IMG/VR virus record: IMGVR_UViG_3300031673_007329
Span: 1-42,742 of that record
Direction: 5' to 3' (one strand)
Origin: a virus
Length of the DNA stretch: 42,742 bases
Shown: in pieces, positions 24,095 to 30,680 of the stretch
Layout: every line of letters starts with the position of its first letter
Numbering within the stretch: position 1 is the first letter of the stretch
The notes under the pieces: model-generated
Seen by the model: only the letters and a program-made list of their open reading frames with translations
Database searches by the model: none
What the model was told of the DNA's origin: nothing
Program-made: the position numbers and the translations under genes

Positions 24095-24667
24095 ATGGCA
24101 TTCAATATATGGAAACTTTTAGGAATAACAGACCCCAGCGAACTCACTGTTGATATGCAGCGAGTTATTCTTAATAGTATGTTAAAACAACCCACCCCCT
24201 CCCCTACTCTATCCCCTACTCCGACTGCTATCCCTACTCAGGCTCCAATGCCAGTCCCCACTCCCCCAACTTCTTTTGGGATGGGTCAAGAAGAAGCACG
24301 TGTAGAACCAGCAGTATTTGACGCTTTAAGAGCTTTAGAAGCTTCAGAAGAAGAAAGAAGAAACATTGCTGAATTAACTGGTCAAGAATCAAGCTATGGT
24401 TATGCCAAACCGCACATTACTGAAAAAGAAGAATCTTACGGCCCAGTTCACCTTAATATAAAAGCTGGCAGAATCAATCCTTTAACTGGAAAACCATTTA
24501 CCAAAGAGGAAGCAGAAGATGTCCAAAAGATTATCCAATATGCTTTAGATGAGTATAGACGAACTGGGGGGTTGGGAGCTTGGAATCCAGGCGCTTATCC
24601 TTTTTATCAAGAAGAAATACCCAAACGGGCAGAAACAAAGAAGTTTATTAGGGGGGAAAATGACTAA
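24095..24667 (+). CDS. Lysozyme/transglycosylase-like protein, Pro-rich linker
   Basis: 190 residues. A 30-residue N-terminus is followed by a Pro/Thr linker (PTPSPTLSPTPTAIPTQAP), then a helical domain with ELTGQESSYGYAKPH, GPVHLNIKAGRINPLTGKPF and GAWNPGAYPFY, which has the shape of a lysozyme-type transglycosylase: the Glu before SSYGY would be catalytic and the Gly-rich loop follows. It could be a virion peptidoglycan hydrolase or part of lysis, since the holin-like gene overlaps its end. The 87-base gap upstream (24008-24094) has no gene; it holds TATATTATA at 24073-24081 but no convincing -35. No good ribosome site is seen. Confidence 0.55.
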   Translation: MAFNIWKLLGITDPSELTVDMQRVILNSMLKQPTPSPTLSPTPTAIPTQAPMPVPTPPTSFGMGQEEARVEPAVFDALRALEASEEERRNIAELTGQESSYGYAKPHITEKEESYGPVHLNIKAGRINPLTGKPFTKEEAEDVQKIIQYALDEYRRTGGLGAWNPGAYPFYQEEIPKRAETKKFIRGEND

Positions 24668-24863
24668 TAACAAAATAACCTTGCGAGATTTATATGCCCT
24701 AAGCACATCTATGGACAAGAAATTGGACAAGATGGGGGAGAGAGTTTCTGTTTTGGAAATTTGGAAAGCCACAGTTCAGGGTAAAATCACACTTTTGGCG
24801 GGCATTTTCAGCTTGGGATTCACGATAATGTGGGAGTATTTTAAAAGCAGATTTAAAAGATGA
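24660..24863 (+). CDS. Holin-like small membrane protein
   Basis: 67 residues from the ATG at 24660 after GGGGGG. A charged coiled N-terminus (DLYALSTSMDKKLDKMGERV) is followed by one hydrophobic segment (ITLLAGIFSLGFTIMWEYF) and a basic C-terminus, the pattern of haemolysin/XhlA-type holins. It ends in an ATGA overlap with the endolysin, the classical holin-endolysin arrangement. A longer frame to 24549 overlaps the transglycosylase gene and is not needed. Confidence 0.75.
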   Translation: MTNNKITLRDLYALSTSMDKKLDKMGERVSVLEIWKATVQGKITLLAGIFSLGFTIMWEYFKSRFKR

Positions 24864-25756
24864 CCCTAAATGATTTCATCAAGAAATATGATGGTAAGGG
24901 AGTAGATTATGACAAGAATGGCAAATTTTGGTGCGTGGATATTTTCAGAGCTTATTGTAAAGAGGTGCTTGAATTTCCCCAATCGCCAGTTGTTACTGGA
25001 GCAGCCGACATTTGGGACACCTATTTAAAAGACTATTTTGACCGAATTAACAATACCCCAGAAGGAGTCCCAGACAAAGGCAGTGTTATGTTGTGGGATA
25101 AAAATGTTGGTGGGGGTTATGGCCATGTGGCACTCTTTGTTGAGGGAGATACTAATTCTTTTAAGTCTTTTGAACAGAATTGGCCGACTGGGAGCTTGTG
25201 CCACACTCAGGGGCATTATTACAAAAACATCTTGGGCTGGTTAAAACCGAGAACGGGGGTGGTGGCTGACTATTATCAGGGAATTGATTTAAACAACAAA
25301 GAGAGCATTAAGGTTTGTATAGATATTTGGAAAGCCGTCGTTGATGGCGAATATATTAAAAAGGAGGCAAACTATGAAGATGCGATTTCAGATTTGGAAG
25401 ACAAGGTTAAAGGTCTTAATGAAGCATTGGCAGAAAAATCGCTTGAGGTCAACACTCTTGGAGCAAATCTCGAAGCTCAAGAAAGAGACAATAAAGACCT
25501 CGCTGGCCAACTCAGTACAGCGGGAAGTGAACGGGATTCGTTCTCTCGCCAAGTCAAAGAAGCCGATGCGGAGTTTAAAAGGCTTGCTGAAACGATTGGC
25601 AAGCTGGAGACAGACCTAACTACTGCTGAGGAAACCCAGAACGCCCTTAAAACGCAACTGGCGGCTTCGGTTAGGGTAAAAATACGGGCAATGTCTCTGT
25701 TTGGGTTGTTAAAAGTCAAGTATTTCGATAAAGGGGGTGAAAAAAATGGCAGTTAA
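24860..25756 (+). CDS. CHAP-domain endolysin
   Basis: 298 residues. The first 130 form a CHAP amidase/peptidase: Cys25 in FWCVD, His89 in GYGHVALF and an acidic/Asn site in FEQNWP give the catalytic residues. It should cut peptidoglycan cross-bridges or the amide. The C-terminal part (about 165-270) is a long Glu/Lys/Leu coiled coil in place of a usual cell-wall-binding domain, perhaps for oligomerisation. There is no signal peptide, so export by the overlapping holin-like gene is expected. The last codons contain the ribosome site of the next gene. Confidence 0.85.
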   Translation: MTLNDFIKKYDGKGVDYDKNGKFWCVDIFRAYCKEVLEFPQSPVVTGAADIWDTYLKDYFDRINNTPEGVPDKGSVMLWDKNVGGGYGHVALFVEGDTNSFKSFEQNWPTGSLCHTQGHYYKNILGWLKPRTGVVADYYQGIDLNNKESIKVCIDIWKAVVDGEYIKKEANYEDAISDLEDKVKGLNEALAEKSLEVNTLGANLEAQERDNKDLAGQLSTAGSERDSFSRQVKEADAEFKRLAETIGKLETDLTTAEETQNALKTQLAASVRVKIRAMSLFGLLKVKYFDKGGEKNGS

Positions 25757-25961
25757 AAAAATCACTTTGTCGGAAGTTTTTAAAAAAGACCTAAAATTGG
25801 TTGGCTATTTAGTTGCTTCTGGTGGTTTGGGTTATGTTTTAGCGACTTATGTTGCCAAAGACCCGATGCTGACAGTTGTTTTTGCTCCAGCAGTTAACTA
25901 TGTTATTTACAGAATTGCTAAAGAATTGGAAAAGGAAGGGTATCGGGAAGCTTTGCGATGA
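25746..25961 (+). CDS. Second small membrane protein of the lysis unit
   Basis: 71 residues; AGGGGGTG sets the ATG at 25746, within the endolysin gene. Two hydrophobic stretches (LVGYLVASGGLGYVLATYV and LTVVFAPAVNYVIYRIA) and charged ends fit a class II holin or a holin regulator. It starts before the endolysin stop and ends in an ATGA overlap. Having two membrane proteins around one endolysin suggests a holin/antiholin pair. Confidence 0.65.
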   Translation: MAVKKITLSEVFKKDLKLVGYLVASGGLGYVLATYVAKDPMLTVVFAPAVNYVIYRIAKELEKEGYREALR

Positions 25962-26179
25962 AAGAACGAAACAGTAATTTTCAATTTGCGAAAGATGTCT
26001 TTTTTGAAACGGACAAAGACTTAAAAACGCACATTGCCCCTTCACCACCAGTAAAGGTTCGTATGCCAGTTAAGCGAGAACCTAATGTCCCGCTTTGGGA
26101 ATCGGAGTGGAAAGAAGGAGAAAAACTTTTATTCGGCAATGACAATAAAAAGTGTTCCATACCGCAAACGAGAGCGTGA
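25958..26179 (+). CDS. Unrecognised 73-residue protein
   Basis: Begins in an ATGA overlap with the membrane protein. Charged, Pro- and Lys-rich, without a membrane segment or known motif; the sequence PSPPVKVRMPVKREP is the most distinctive. The last 41 bases overlap the next gene in another frame. Transcribed with lysis genes by position; role unknown. Confidence 0.5.
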   Translation: MKERNSNFQFAKDVFFETDKDLKTHIAPSPPVKVRMPVKREPNVPLWESEWKEGEKLLFGNDNKKCSIPQTRA

Positions 26180-26300
26180 GGAGCGAAACTCAAAAATTAG
26201 GTTGTATTACAAATCTGGAAAGTATTCTTACAGTGTTTTAGCGGGAATGTTTGGGTTGTCACCTGATATGGTTGGTGAAATAATAAGGTCGCAAAAATAA
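26139..26300 (+). CDS. Small helix-turn-helix protein
   Basis: 53 residues from the ATG at 26139. A basic start (KREREERNSKIRLYYKSG) leads into YSVLAGMFGLSPDMVGEIIRS, a helix-turn-helix of the transposase/resolvase-like kind (Leu-Ala-x-x-Phe-Gly-Leu-Ser turn). Probable DNA-binding regulator or remnant of one. It is the last gene before the noncoding region. A longer frame from 26085 overlaps the neighbour without a ribosome site. Confidence 0.6.
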   Translation: MTIKSVPYRKREREERNSKIRLYYKSGKYSYSVLAGMFGLSPDMVGEIIRSQK

Positions 26301-26312
26301 AAACTGGCCTCT

Positions 26313-26340
26313 TGACAAAGTTTATTTTTATGTTATATTA
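26313..26340 (+). promoter_or_regulatory. Promoter of the pseudoknotted small RNA
   Basis: TTGACA (26313-26318), 16 bases, then TGTTATATT, an extended -10 with hexamer TATATT (26335-26340). The start is expected at about 26347, in the first paired strand of the RNA below. Confidence 0.85.
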
Positions 26341-26346
26341 AATATG

Positions 26347-26441
26347 CGGTTCAATGTTGTTAAACTAAAGACTCTCTTAGTCTTGCGGGAAGCCGCAACG
26401 AAAGTTTAACACCTTTCCGCAGGACTTGGAGAGTTTTTTTG
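26347..26441 (+). ncRNA. About 95-nt pseudoknotted RNA with terminator
   Basis: A 9-bp stem pairs 26359-26367 with 26404-26412, closed by TGCGG (26346-26350) with CCGCA (26418-26422). A terminator stem pairs ACTCTC (26372-26377) and AGTC (26380-26383) with GACT (26424-26427) and GAGAGT (26430-26435), then seven T. A GAAG-capped hairpin (26384-26389 with 26394-26399) sits inside. The terminator interleaves with the first stems, giving a pseudoknot. No ORF of note. Its own promoter and terminator make it a discrete small RNA; a ligand-sensing leader of the longer RNA is the alternative. It matches no class I can name. Confidence 0.7.
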
Positions 26442-26866
26442 TTGACAATTGAATGAAGCGGTGGCGGAAAAGGTAGACGCATCGGGTAAAGGTTATTGCT
26501 TAGTTCCTCCCCGACACGAGGATAATACTAAGTCGTATGCAAGGTGACTCATATAGTTAAACAGACAAGCTGTGCGATACGGGACTATCAAATCCTTGCC
26601 CGTTTCATTGAGTTGTTAAACTCAAGTCAGGAAGTAACCAGCAGGAAGACTTTAAATTAGCTGCGAACTAAAAACTCACCGCATACCCCTAGCGGAGGAA
26701 ATGGGGAGCAGAGGAGTTTTTAAAACTGACGGCCGTCTTTAAGTAAATTAAACCTTTCCTTGCGCAAAAAGGTTAAGGGTTTGTATTCTAAAAAATTAAA
26801 CAGATTGTGTATTACGAAGTCTAAAGCCTAGACTATCAGTAGGAGTTTCTTAGACTTCAAATAATA
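26442..26866 (+). ncRNA. Large structured noncoding RNA region
   Basis: No gene fits these 425 bases, but pairing is dense. Stems: 26500-26505/26528-26533, 26506-26510/26519-26523, 26535-26539/26578-26582, 26540-26545/26595-26600, 26609-26615/26620-26626, 26627-26631/26727-26731, 26671-26678/26715-26722, 26752-26758/26769-26775, 26817-26825/26851-26859. At least three pseudoknots appear: 26483-26487 with the loop at 26511-26515; the interleaved pair at 26535-26600; and CCGC/GCGG with CCCC/GGGG at 26680-26707. Bases 26460-26482 resemble a tRNA-Leu D arm, but no tRNA follows. Size and phage setting recall the ROOL/GOLLD type, unproven. Confidence 0.6.
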
Positions 26867-27018
26867 TGAACTTCTTTGAAGAATTAAACATCCAAAACCG
26901 ATTAGCGGAATTAAGGAAAAAGTGGTTGGCAACCAGCGACCCTATAATGAAGAAAGTAATTGAAAGACAAGGGAAATTATTGAAACTTGCTTTAAAAAAA
27001 TCGGCAAAAACGGTCTAA
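26867..27018 (+). pseudogene. Small ORF with an apparent one-base frameshift
   Basis: ATG at 26867 reads MNFFEN and stops at once. From 26881 another frame is open to TAA at 27016-27018 and encodes a charged helical peptide (ELNIQNRLAELRKKW and on). One base more near 26880 would join them as a 50-residue protein starting MNFFEELN. Either a real frameshift, a read error, or a start I do not see. A 9-bp hairpin (26817-26859) ends seven bases before the ATG. Confidence 0.4.
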
Positions 27019-27055
27019 CATATCACACTATATCAATTTTGTGCGTAATTGGTCC

Positions 27056-27083
27056 TTGACATTGTTCCCCACTATGCTATACT
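27056..27083 (+). promoter_or_regulatory. Leaderless promoter of the small-gene (early) region
   Basis: TTGACA (27056-27061), 16 bases, then TGCTATACT, an extended -10 with TATACT at 27078-27083. The ATG of the next gene is at 27092, eight bases past the -10, so transcription should start at or one or two bases before it. No Shine-Dalgarno sequence can fit. The -10 box equals that of the glycan-cassette promoter. Confidence 0.8.
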
Positions 27084-27091
27084 TTTAACTA

Positions 27092-27271
27092 ATGAAGAAG
27101 AACTACTACACCATCAAAGAATACTGCAAACTCACAGGAACTCACAAAAACACAATTTATTCTTGGATAAAAAAGGGTGACTTGGAAACAATGCAAAAGA
27201 CCAAAAGAGGTCGCCACCTTATCCCTTACTGGGAAATTCCTAGTTTTATAAGAAAGGAGAAAAATGAATAA
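27092..27271 (+). CDS. Excisionase/MerR-like helix-turn-helix protein
   Basis: 59 residues. YYTIKEYCKLTGTHKNTIYS followed by WIKKGDL and a basic tail is the winged helix-turn-helix pattern of excisionase-family proteins: a helix that reads the DNA, then a Lys/Arg wing with GRHLIP. It is the first gene after a strong promoter and is predicted to be leaderless, which suits an early regulator. The phage shows no integrase, so regulation rather than excision is more likely. Its end overlaps the next start (27264). Confidence 0.75.
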   Translation: MKKNYYTIKEYCKLTGTHKNTIYSWIKKGDLETMQKTKRGRHLIPYWEIPSFIRKEKNE

Positions 27272-27425
27272 ATATTTATATGACGATGAGCTCACCCTTC
27301 AGCTTACTTTGGAAAAGGCTGCAGAAGATGAAGTGGTTGAAACCTTCTTAGAATATTTAGACAAAAAGGGATACAACTTTTATGTTCTTAAGGGAATTAG
27401 AAGTTTGTTGGGAATGGAGAGATGA
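27264..27425 (+). CDS. 53-residue acidic protein
   Basis: GAAAGGAG precedes the ATG at 27264, inside the helix-turn-helix gene. The product (starts MNKYLYDDEL) is acidic and helical, with no known motif. It ends in an ATGA overlap with the next gene. Small size and position after the regulator suggest an early host-takeover or partner protein, without proof. Confidence 0.55.
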   Translation: MNKYLYDDELTLQLTLEKAAEDEVVETFLEYLDKKGYNFYVLKGIRSLLGMER

Positions 27426-27835
27426 AAAAGAAAGAAATAGTAATAAACGATTGTTTTGGTGGATTTGGTTTGTCAGATGAAGCATTTGAGCTTTACTTAA
27501 ACAAAAAAGGCATCAAATTTTACAAGGGTAAAAAAAAGTTTTTTGGAAATAGTTACTATACTGTTCCTGAAAAAAAGTATAAACGACTAAGCAAAAAGTG
27601 GCGTGAAGAAGATGGAGACTATGGAAGGATTAACGCAAAAAACTGGTATCTCTCTTGTAGAGATATTAAACGAGATGACCCCGTTTTAGTGGAAGTGGTT
27701 AAACTTTTGAAGAAAAAGGCCAATGGGTTTTGTGCTGGATTGAAAATAGTTAAAATACCTGCTGATGTGGATTTTGGAATAGACGAATACGATGGTTTAG
27801 AAAGTATTCACGAGATTCATAGGAGCTGGAGGTAA
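27422..27835 (+). CDS. Conserved-type phage protein, unknown function
   Basis: 137 residues. The N-terminal segment NDCFGGFGLSDEAFELYLNKKG is of a kind I have seen in many phage early regions, but with no assigned role. It is a mixed alpha/beta, Lys-rich protein without a membrane segment or catalytic motif. Near the C-terminus PVLVEVV and KIVKIP alternate with acidic runs. Translationally coupled to its neighbours by an ATGA start. Confidence 0.6.
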   Translation: MKKKEIVINDCFGGFGLSDEAFELYLNKKGIKFYKGKKKFFGNSYYTVPEKKYKRLSKKWREEDGDYGRINAKNWYLSCRDIKRDDPVLVEVVKLLKKKANGFCAGLKIVKIPADVDFGIDEYDGLESIHEIHRSWR

Positions 27836-27838
27836 AAC

Positions 27839-28276
27839 ATGGATAAAAAAACAGAAGAAGAAATAGTAGGGTCTTTAGAAGAAGGCACACCACCAGGGGT
27901 AGTGGTTATTGAGGGGCTGGATAATTTTGAGGGTGAGATTTGGCTTTCAACAGATGGCAAGTTAACCGTTAGAATGAAAGCCGAGACGCCAGAAGGTCGC
28001 TTTGCTGGGGCAAAATGGGCAAAGGATACATACGAAGCCATTGTTAAACGCTATGGCACTAAACAAGCCCAAGCAGTTCGGGAATACAAAAAACCAGAAG
28101 AGCCGATTGAAGAAGCGGTTGAAAAGGTTAAACAAGAATTACCCAGAACTAAGGTTTGTAACGAATGTGGTGGAATAAGGACTTACAAAACTGGAGTTAA
28201 AAATGGGAGGAAGTGGGCTGCTTGGTTCTGTGAGAACGACGCTTGCAAACCTGAGTGGGTAGGAACTTTGAAATGA
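27839..28276 (+). CDS. Protein with C-terminal zinc ribbon
   Basis: 145 residues; GGAGG upstream. Residues 1-60 are acidic with a beta-rich EGEIWLSTDGKLTV segment. After a Glu/Pro/Lys stretch, the last 40 residues contain CNEC and a second Cys pair (C...DAC), a zinc ribbon such as binds nucleic acid or protein. It ends in an ATGA overlap with a second, smaller zinc-ribbon gene. Function unknown. Confidence 0.6.
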   Translation: MDKKTEEEIVGSLEEGTPPGVVVIEGLDNFEGEIWLSTDGKLTVRMKAETPEGRFAGAKWAKDTYEAIVKRYGTKQAQAVREYKKPEEPIEEAVEKVKQELPRTKVCNECGGIRTYKTGVKNGRKWAAWFCENDACKPEWVGTLK

Positions 28277-28434
28277 TTTGCCAAAAGTGCCAAAGAGAAG
28301 TAAGCAAAGACGAACAGAGAGTGATGGAGAATTATCATTTTAAAAATTGCATCTTTTGTCGCAGAGATGCTCAGGTTGACCGATTAAGTTCTAAATACCG
28401 ACAGGGATTTTTAGACAGTTATAAACTTAAATAA
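28273..28434 (+). CDS. 53-residue zinc-ribbon protein
   Basis: MICQKC and CIFC give two CXXC pairs 20 residues apart, a minimal zinc finger. The C-terminus is basic. The start is an ATGA overlap with the preceding zinc-ribbon gene. Likely nucleic-acid or protein adaptor; nothing more can be said. Confidence 0.6.
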   Translation: MICQKCQREVSKDEQRVMENYHFKNCIFCRRDAQVDRLSSKYRQGFLDSYKLK

Positions 28435-28446
28435 AAAAAGAAAATT

Positions 28447-29205
28447 ATGCCAATCGGAATTTACAAGCATAAACCGCCTACCGAAAAAACAAGAAGAAAA
28501 ATAAGTCAAGCCCACAAGGGAATGAAAAAGCCATGGGCTGGTAAATATGAACATAAACCCCTTTCTGAAGAACACAAAAGAAAAATTGGCGAGGCTCTTA
28601 AGGATAAACCAAAATCCAAGGAACATAGGAAAAAATTGAGGGAGGCTCATCTGGGTAAGAAACTTTCGGAAGAGCATAAAAGGAAATTAAGCGAAGTTCA
28701 CAGGGGGCAAGTTCCTTGGAATAAGGGTAAAAAATGTCCACAAATAAGCAAGGGGCTTACGGGCAAGAGCCTTTCACCAGAGCATAGAGCAAAATGTATT
28801 AAGACTTTAAAAAATGGAAACGGTCCGAATGCAGCAGCATGGAAAGATGGAAGGTGTTGTAACGACCCAAGTGAGTATGGAAGGTTTATGCAGGCAAGAA
28901 GGAGAGTAATGAAAATGAAAAATGGAGGAACACACACTTTTCAAGAGTGGTTAGATTTAAAAACAAAATACAACTTTTTCTGTCTTTCTTGTTTGAAAAA
29001 AGAACCAGAAATAAAGCTGACCGAAGACCATATAATTCCATTGTTTAAGGGTGGTTCTGATTATATCGAGAATATCCAGCCATTGTGTAGGAGTTGTAAT
29101 AGTAAAAAAAGAGCGAAAACTATTGATTTTAGGGATATAGCAACGAAATGTTTCAATCCTGAATTTAGAAAACAATATTTAAAATCATACGTTACCGCCG
29201 AATAG
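28447..29205 (+). CDS. HNH homing endonuclease with NUMOD3 repeats
   Basis: 252 residues. The first 110 hold four or more NUMOD3-type DNA-binding repeats (SEEHKRKIGEA, SKEHRKKLREA, SEEHKRKLSEV, SPEHRAKC). The C-terminal 75 residues form the HNH site (CLSC, the LTEDHIIPLF strand, CRSCNSKK). The same HNH type occurs at 17804. Free-standing: it lies between a zinc-ribbon gene and a structured RNA, not inside a visible intron. It probably arrived as a selfish element; the low G+C content fits. Confidence 0.9.
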   Translation: MPIGIYKHKPPTEKTRRKISQAHKGMKKPWAGKYEHKPLSEEHKRKIGEALKDKPKSKEHRKKLREAHLGKKLSEEHKRKLSEVHRGQVPWNKGKKCPQISKGLTGKSLSPEHRAKCIKTLKNGNGPNAAAWKDGRCCNDPSEYGRFMQARRRVMKMKNGGTHTFQEWLDLKTKYNFFCLSCLKKEPEIKLTEDHIIPLFKGGSDYIENIQPLCRSCNSKKRAKTIDFRDIATKCFNPEFRKQYLKSYVTAE

Positions 29206-29439
29206 ACCCTAGCACGGCTGGCTGGAAAAGGACTTTTAAGTGACTAAAAGCAGGAATTCAGCCAGCTCTGCGAGGGTAAAGTTCTTTGAAAGCTGGGGTG
29301 GCTTAAGACACTAGGCAAGCTCTTAAAAGTTTAGATAGTAGACCTACGGGTGATGCACGAGGAGTCGTGACCAAACAAACTTGAAACAAACTATCGACAC
29401 TGTGACTTTAAATCTTGCCCCCAGCTTTGAGGGAATTTT
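29206..29439 (+). ncRNA. Structured intergenic RNA upstream of an XRE gene
   Basis: 234 bases without a gene but with strong pairing. A near-continuous hairpin joins 29206-29210, 29212-29214 and 29217-29224 to 29273-29277, 29269-29271 and 29259-29266. A 10-bp stem pairs 29289-29298 with 29419-29428 and encloses an H-type pseudoknot: 29327-29332 with 29377-29382 and 29334-29339 with 29390-29395, carrying a GGAG-capped hairpin (29356-29369). The outer stem ends 11 bases before the next ATG. It could be the structured leader of that gene or a relic of the HNH element. No known class recognised. Confidence 0.55.
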
Positions 29440-29721
29440 ATGAACCTAGTTGAATTTACCAGACGGTTATTGAAAAACAGGGCGTTTAAGAAAGAATTTT
29501 GTGTTCCTGATGCTAGGGAAATTTTAGTGATTAGAAGGCTAAAAGGTTTGACTCAAGAGCAATTAGCCAAGAAAGTAGGAACTAAACAACCTGCCATTTC
29601 GAGATTAGAGAATAATAGCGATAGTGTTACTTTAAAATTTGTCGGGAAAGTAGCTTACGCTCTTGGTTATCGAGCAGAGTTGAAATTTACAAGGTTAGGG
29701 AGTTATTTAAAAAAGAAATGA
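29440..29721 (+). CDS. XRE-family helix-turn-helix regulator
   Basis: 93 residues. About residues 32-75 form the HTH: LTQEQLAKKVGTKQPAISRLEN is the canonical Cro/C1 and HigA-type motif. The N-terminus (FTRRLLKNRAFKKEF) is like that of antitoxins of the HigA type, but no toxin gene lies next to it. As a possible repressor it would be one of few regulators here. GAGGG lies nine bases before the ATG. The 234-base structured region upstream may control it. Confidence 0.75.
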   Translation: MNLVEFTRRLLKNRAFKKEFCVPDAREILVIRRLKGLTQEQLAKKVGTKQPAISRLENNSDSVTLKFVGKVAYALGYRAELKFTRLGSYLKKK

Positions 29722-30020
29722 ACAAACTATCTGACCAATTTAAAACAGCAGAGAAACTTGTTGCTTTCTGTTTAAAAAAGTTCCCAGAAACTAGGGGAAA
29801 TGATAAGACTTTGAGATTGAAGGTATGGGACACCCAAGGCTTCCGCTTACCCCACAAGCTAATCCCTTTCTTTTACAAAGTATTGGATGCGGAAACGATT
29901 AGTAGGGTGAGAAGAAGAATCCAAGGTCAAGGCTTGTTTCGGGCTGATAGTTTAAAGACAGCCCAAAGGTCGCTGAGGTCAATGGAACATCGGGAACTTT
30001 TCAAGAATGGAGGAAGGTGA
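29718..30020 (+). CDS. Basic helical protein, unknown
   Basis: 100 residues, starting in an ATGA overlap with the XRE gene. Basic, helical; the segment VRRRIQGQGLFRADSLKTAQRS suggests nucleic-acid contact. It resembles small phage proteins of unknown role. It ends in an overlap with a GTG-start gene. It could be the functional partner of the XRE protein, because the two are coupled. Confidence 0.55.
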   Translation: MNKLSDQFKTAEKLVAFCLKKFPETRGNDKTLRLKVWDTQGFRLPHKLIPFFYKVLDAETISRVRRRIQGQGLFRADSLKTAQRSLRSMEHRELFKNGGR

Positions 30021-30172
30021 AAAATATCAGCATCACTTATTTAACAGACAATTTTGACTCGCCTAGAAGGTGGATGGTTATGATTCACGAGGATGGTGGC
30101 AGTAACAGCCCAATCTATTTTAAAACAAGAGAAGAGGCAGTTAAATTTAAGGAGGTTAATGAAAAAACCTAA
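30017..30172 (+). CDS. 51-residue protein, paralogue of the one at 31223
   Basis: GTG start at 30017 in a GTGA overlap, with GGAAGG before it. The core WMVMIHEDGGSNSPIYF, followed by TREEAVKF, matches WIVTIHENNGSSCPLVF and TLEEANEF in the product at 31223-31387. The fold looks like two strands and a helix. Function unknown; the two copies suggest an ancestral duplication within this region. Confidence 0.6.
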   Translation: MKNISITYLTDNFDSPRRWMVMIHEDGGSNSPIYFKTREEAVKFKEVNEKT

Positions 30173-30365
30173 CTGGGAACATATCAAAATAATCGCAATC
30201 CAATGGGTTATCTTTACTATGATTGTGAGTGCCTACGCCCTTTGGACTTTAAACAAGGAAAACCAAGAGTTGAGGCAGGAAAACGCCATATTAAAAAATA
30301 CCAATGAAGAAATAATGAAGCAGATAAATCAGGATTCGATTATTTTAAAAATGGAGAAAAAATGA
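30159..30365 (+). CDS. Membrane-anchored coiled-coil protein
   Basis: 68 residues; GGAGG sets the ATG at 30159 inside the preceding gene. A hydrophobic helix (IIAIQWVIFTMIVSAYALW) near the N-terminus is followed by a Glu/Asn/Lys coiled coil (LNKENQELRQENAILKN). The pattern is that of an inner-membrane spanin (Rz-like) or a small envelope protein. The usual lipoprotein partner is not visible, and it lies outside the lysis unit, so the role is open. Confidence 0.6.
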   Translation: MKKPNWEHIKIIAIQWVIFTMIVSAYALWTLNKENQELRQENAILKNTNEEIMKQINQDSIILKMEKK

Positions 30366-30469
30366 AGAAAAAAAAGAACAAAAACATAAAAATTAAATCT
30401 ATTAAGGTTTGGGGAAACGAGAAGGAACAACATATGCTTTGTGAATTAAAGCTGGAGCTGAAAAAATGA
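30362..30469 (+). CDS. 35-residue basic peptide
   Basis: ATGA overlap with the coiled-coil gene at its start and ATGA overlap with the next gene at its end. The product is Lys-rich at the N-terminus (MKKKKNKNIKIKS), then KVWGN and a short amphipathic end. Coupled small ORF; expression is supported only by tight packing. Confidence 0.4.
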   Translation: MKKKKNKNIKIKSIKVWGNEKEQHMLCELKLELKK

Positions 30470-30552
30470 CTTTATTCGCAGCTTTTACTTTAGGTTACTT
30501 TTTCGGAGTAATTGTTTGCCTGTTTGTTTTCAAAGAGGAGATTTTTAAGTGA
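30466..30552 (+). CDS. 28-residue membrane peptide
   Basis: Starts in an ATGA overlap and is almost entirely one hydrophobic helix (LFAAFTLGYFFGVIVCLFVF) with a charged C-terminus (KEEIFK). Such micropeptides occur as phage envelope effectors. Supported by overlap with both neighbours and by a clean transmembrane pattern. Confidence 0.45.
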   Translation: MTLFAAFTLGYFFGVIVCLFVFKEEIFK

Positions 30553-30680
30553 AGAAACAAAAGGTTTTCTTTTCAGCACCACCGCAGGATTTTAAAACAA
30601 CACTAGGCCAAACTGGCACTAAAAGAAAAACACGAAAAATGAAAATAAAATTGGCAGTAAAGGAGGTGAAAAATGGGTAA
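30549..30680 (+). CDS. 43-residue basic peptide
   Basis: GTG start in a GTGA overlap with the membrane peptide. Basic, with TKRKTRKMKIKL in the middle. Its last codons contain the AGGAGGTG ribosome site and start of the next gene (30673). Small and without a recognised motif, so confidence is limited. Confidence 0.4.
   Translation: MKKQKVFFSAPPQDFKTTLGQTGTKRKTRKMKIKLAVKEVKNG

Noticed and set aside
26443-26448. Second TTGACA just after the terminator
   Set aside because: The bases where a -10 should be are G/C-rich and do not match.
26456-26490. tRNA-Leu gene
   Set aside because: The D-arm-like match is close, but no anticodon arm, T arm or matching acceptor strand follows within a usable distance.
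26442-26866. Group I intron
   Set aside because: An AAGGTGACT piece recalls phage introns, but the P7 strands are not in the right order and no split exon is seen.
29206-29439. HDV-like ribozyme or HEARO/omega RNA
   Set aside because: The pseudoknot has no P4 and no catalytic C in the right place; the neighbouring protein is a NUMOD3-HNH enzyme, not IscB.
29440-30020. HigBA-like toxin-antitoxin pair
   Set aside because: The XRE protein resembles an antitoxin, but the neighbour at 29718 has no toxin motif that I can recognise.
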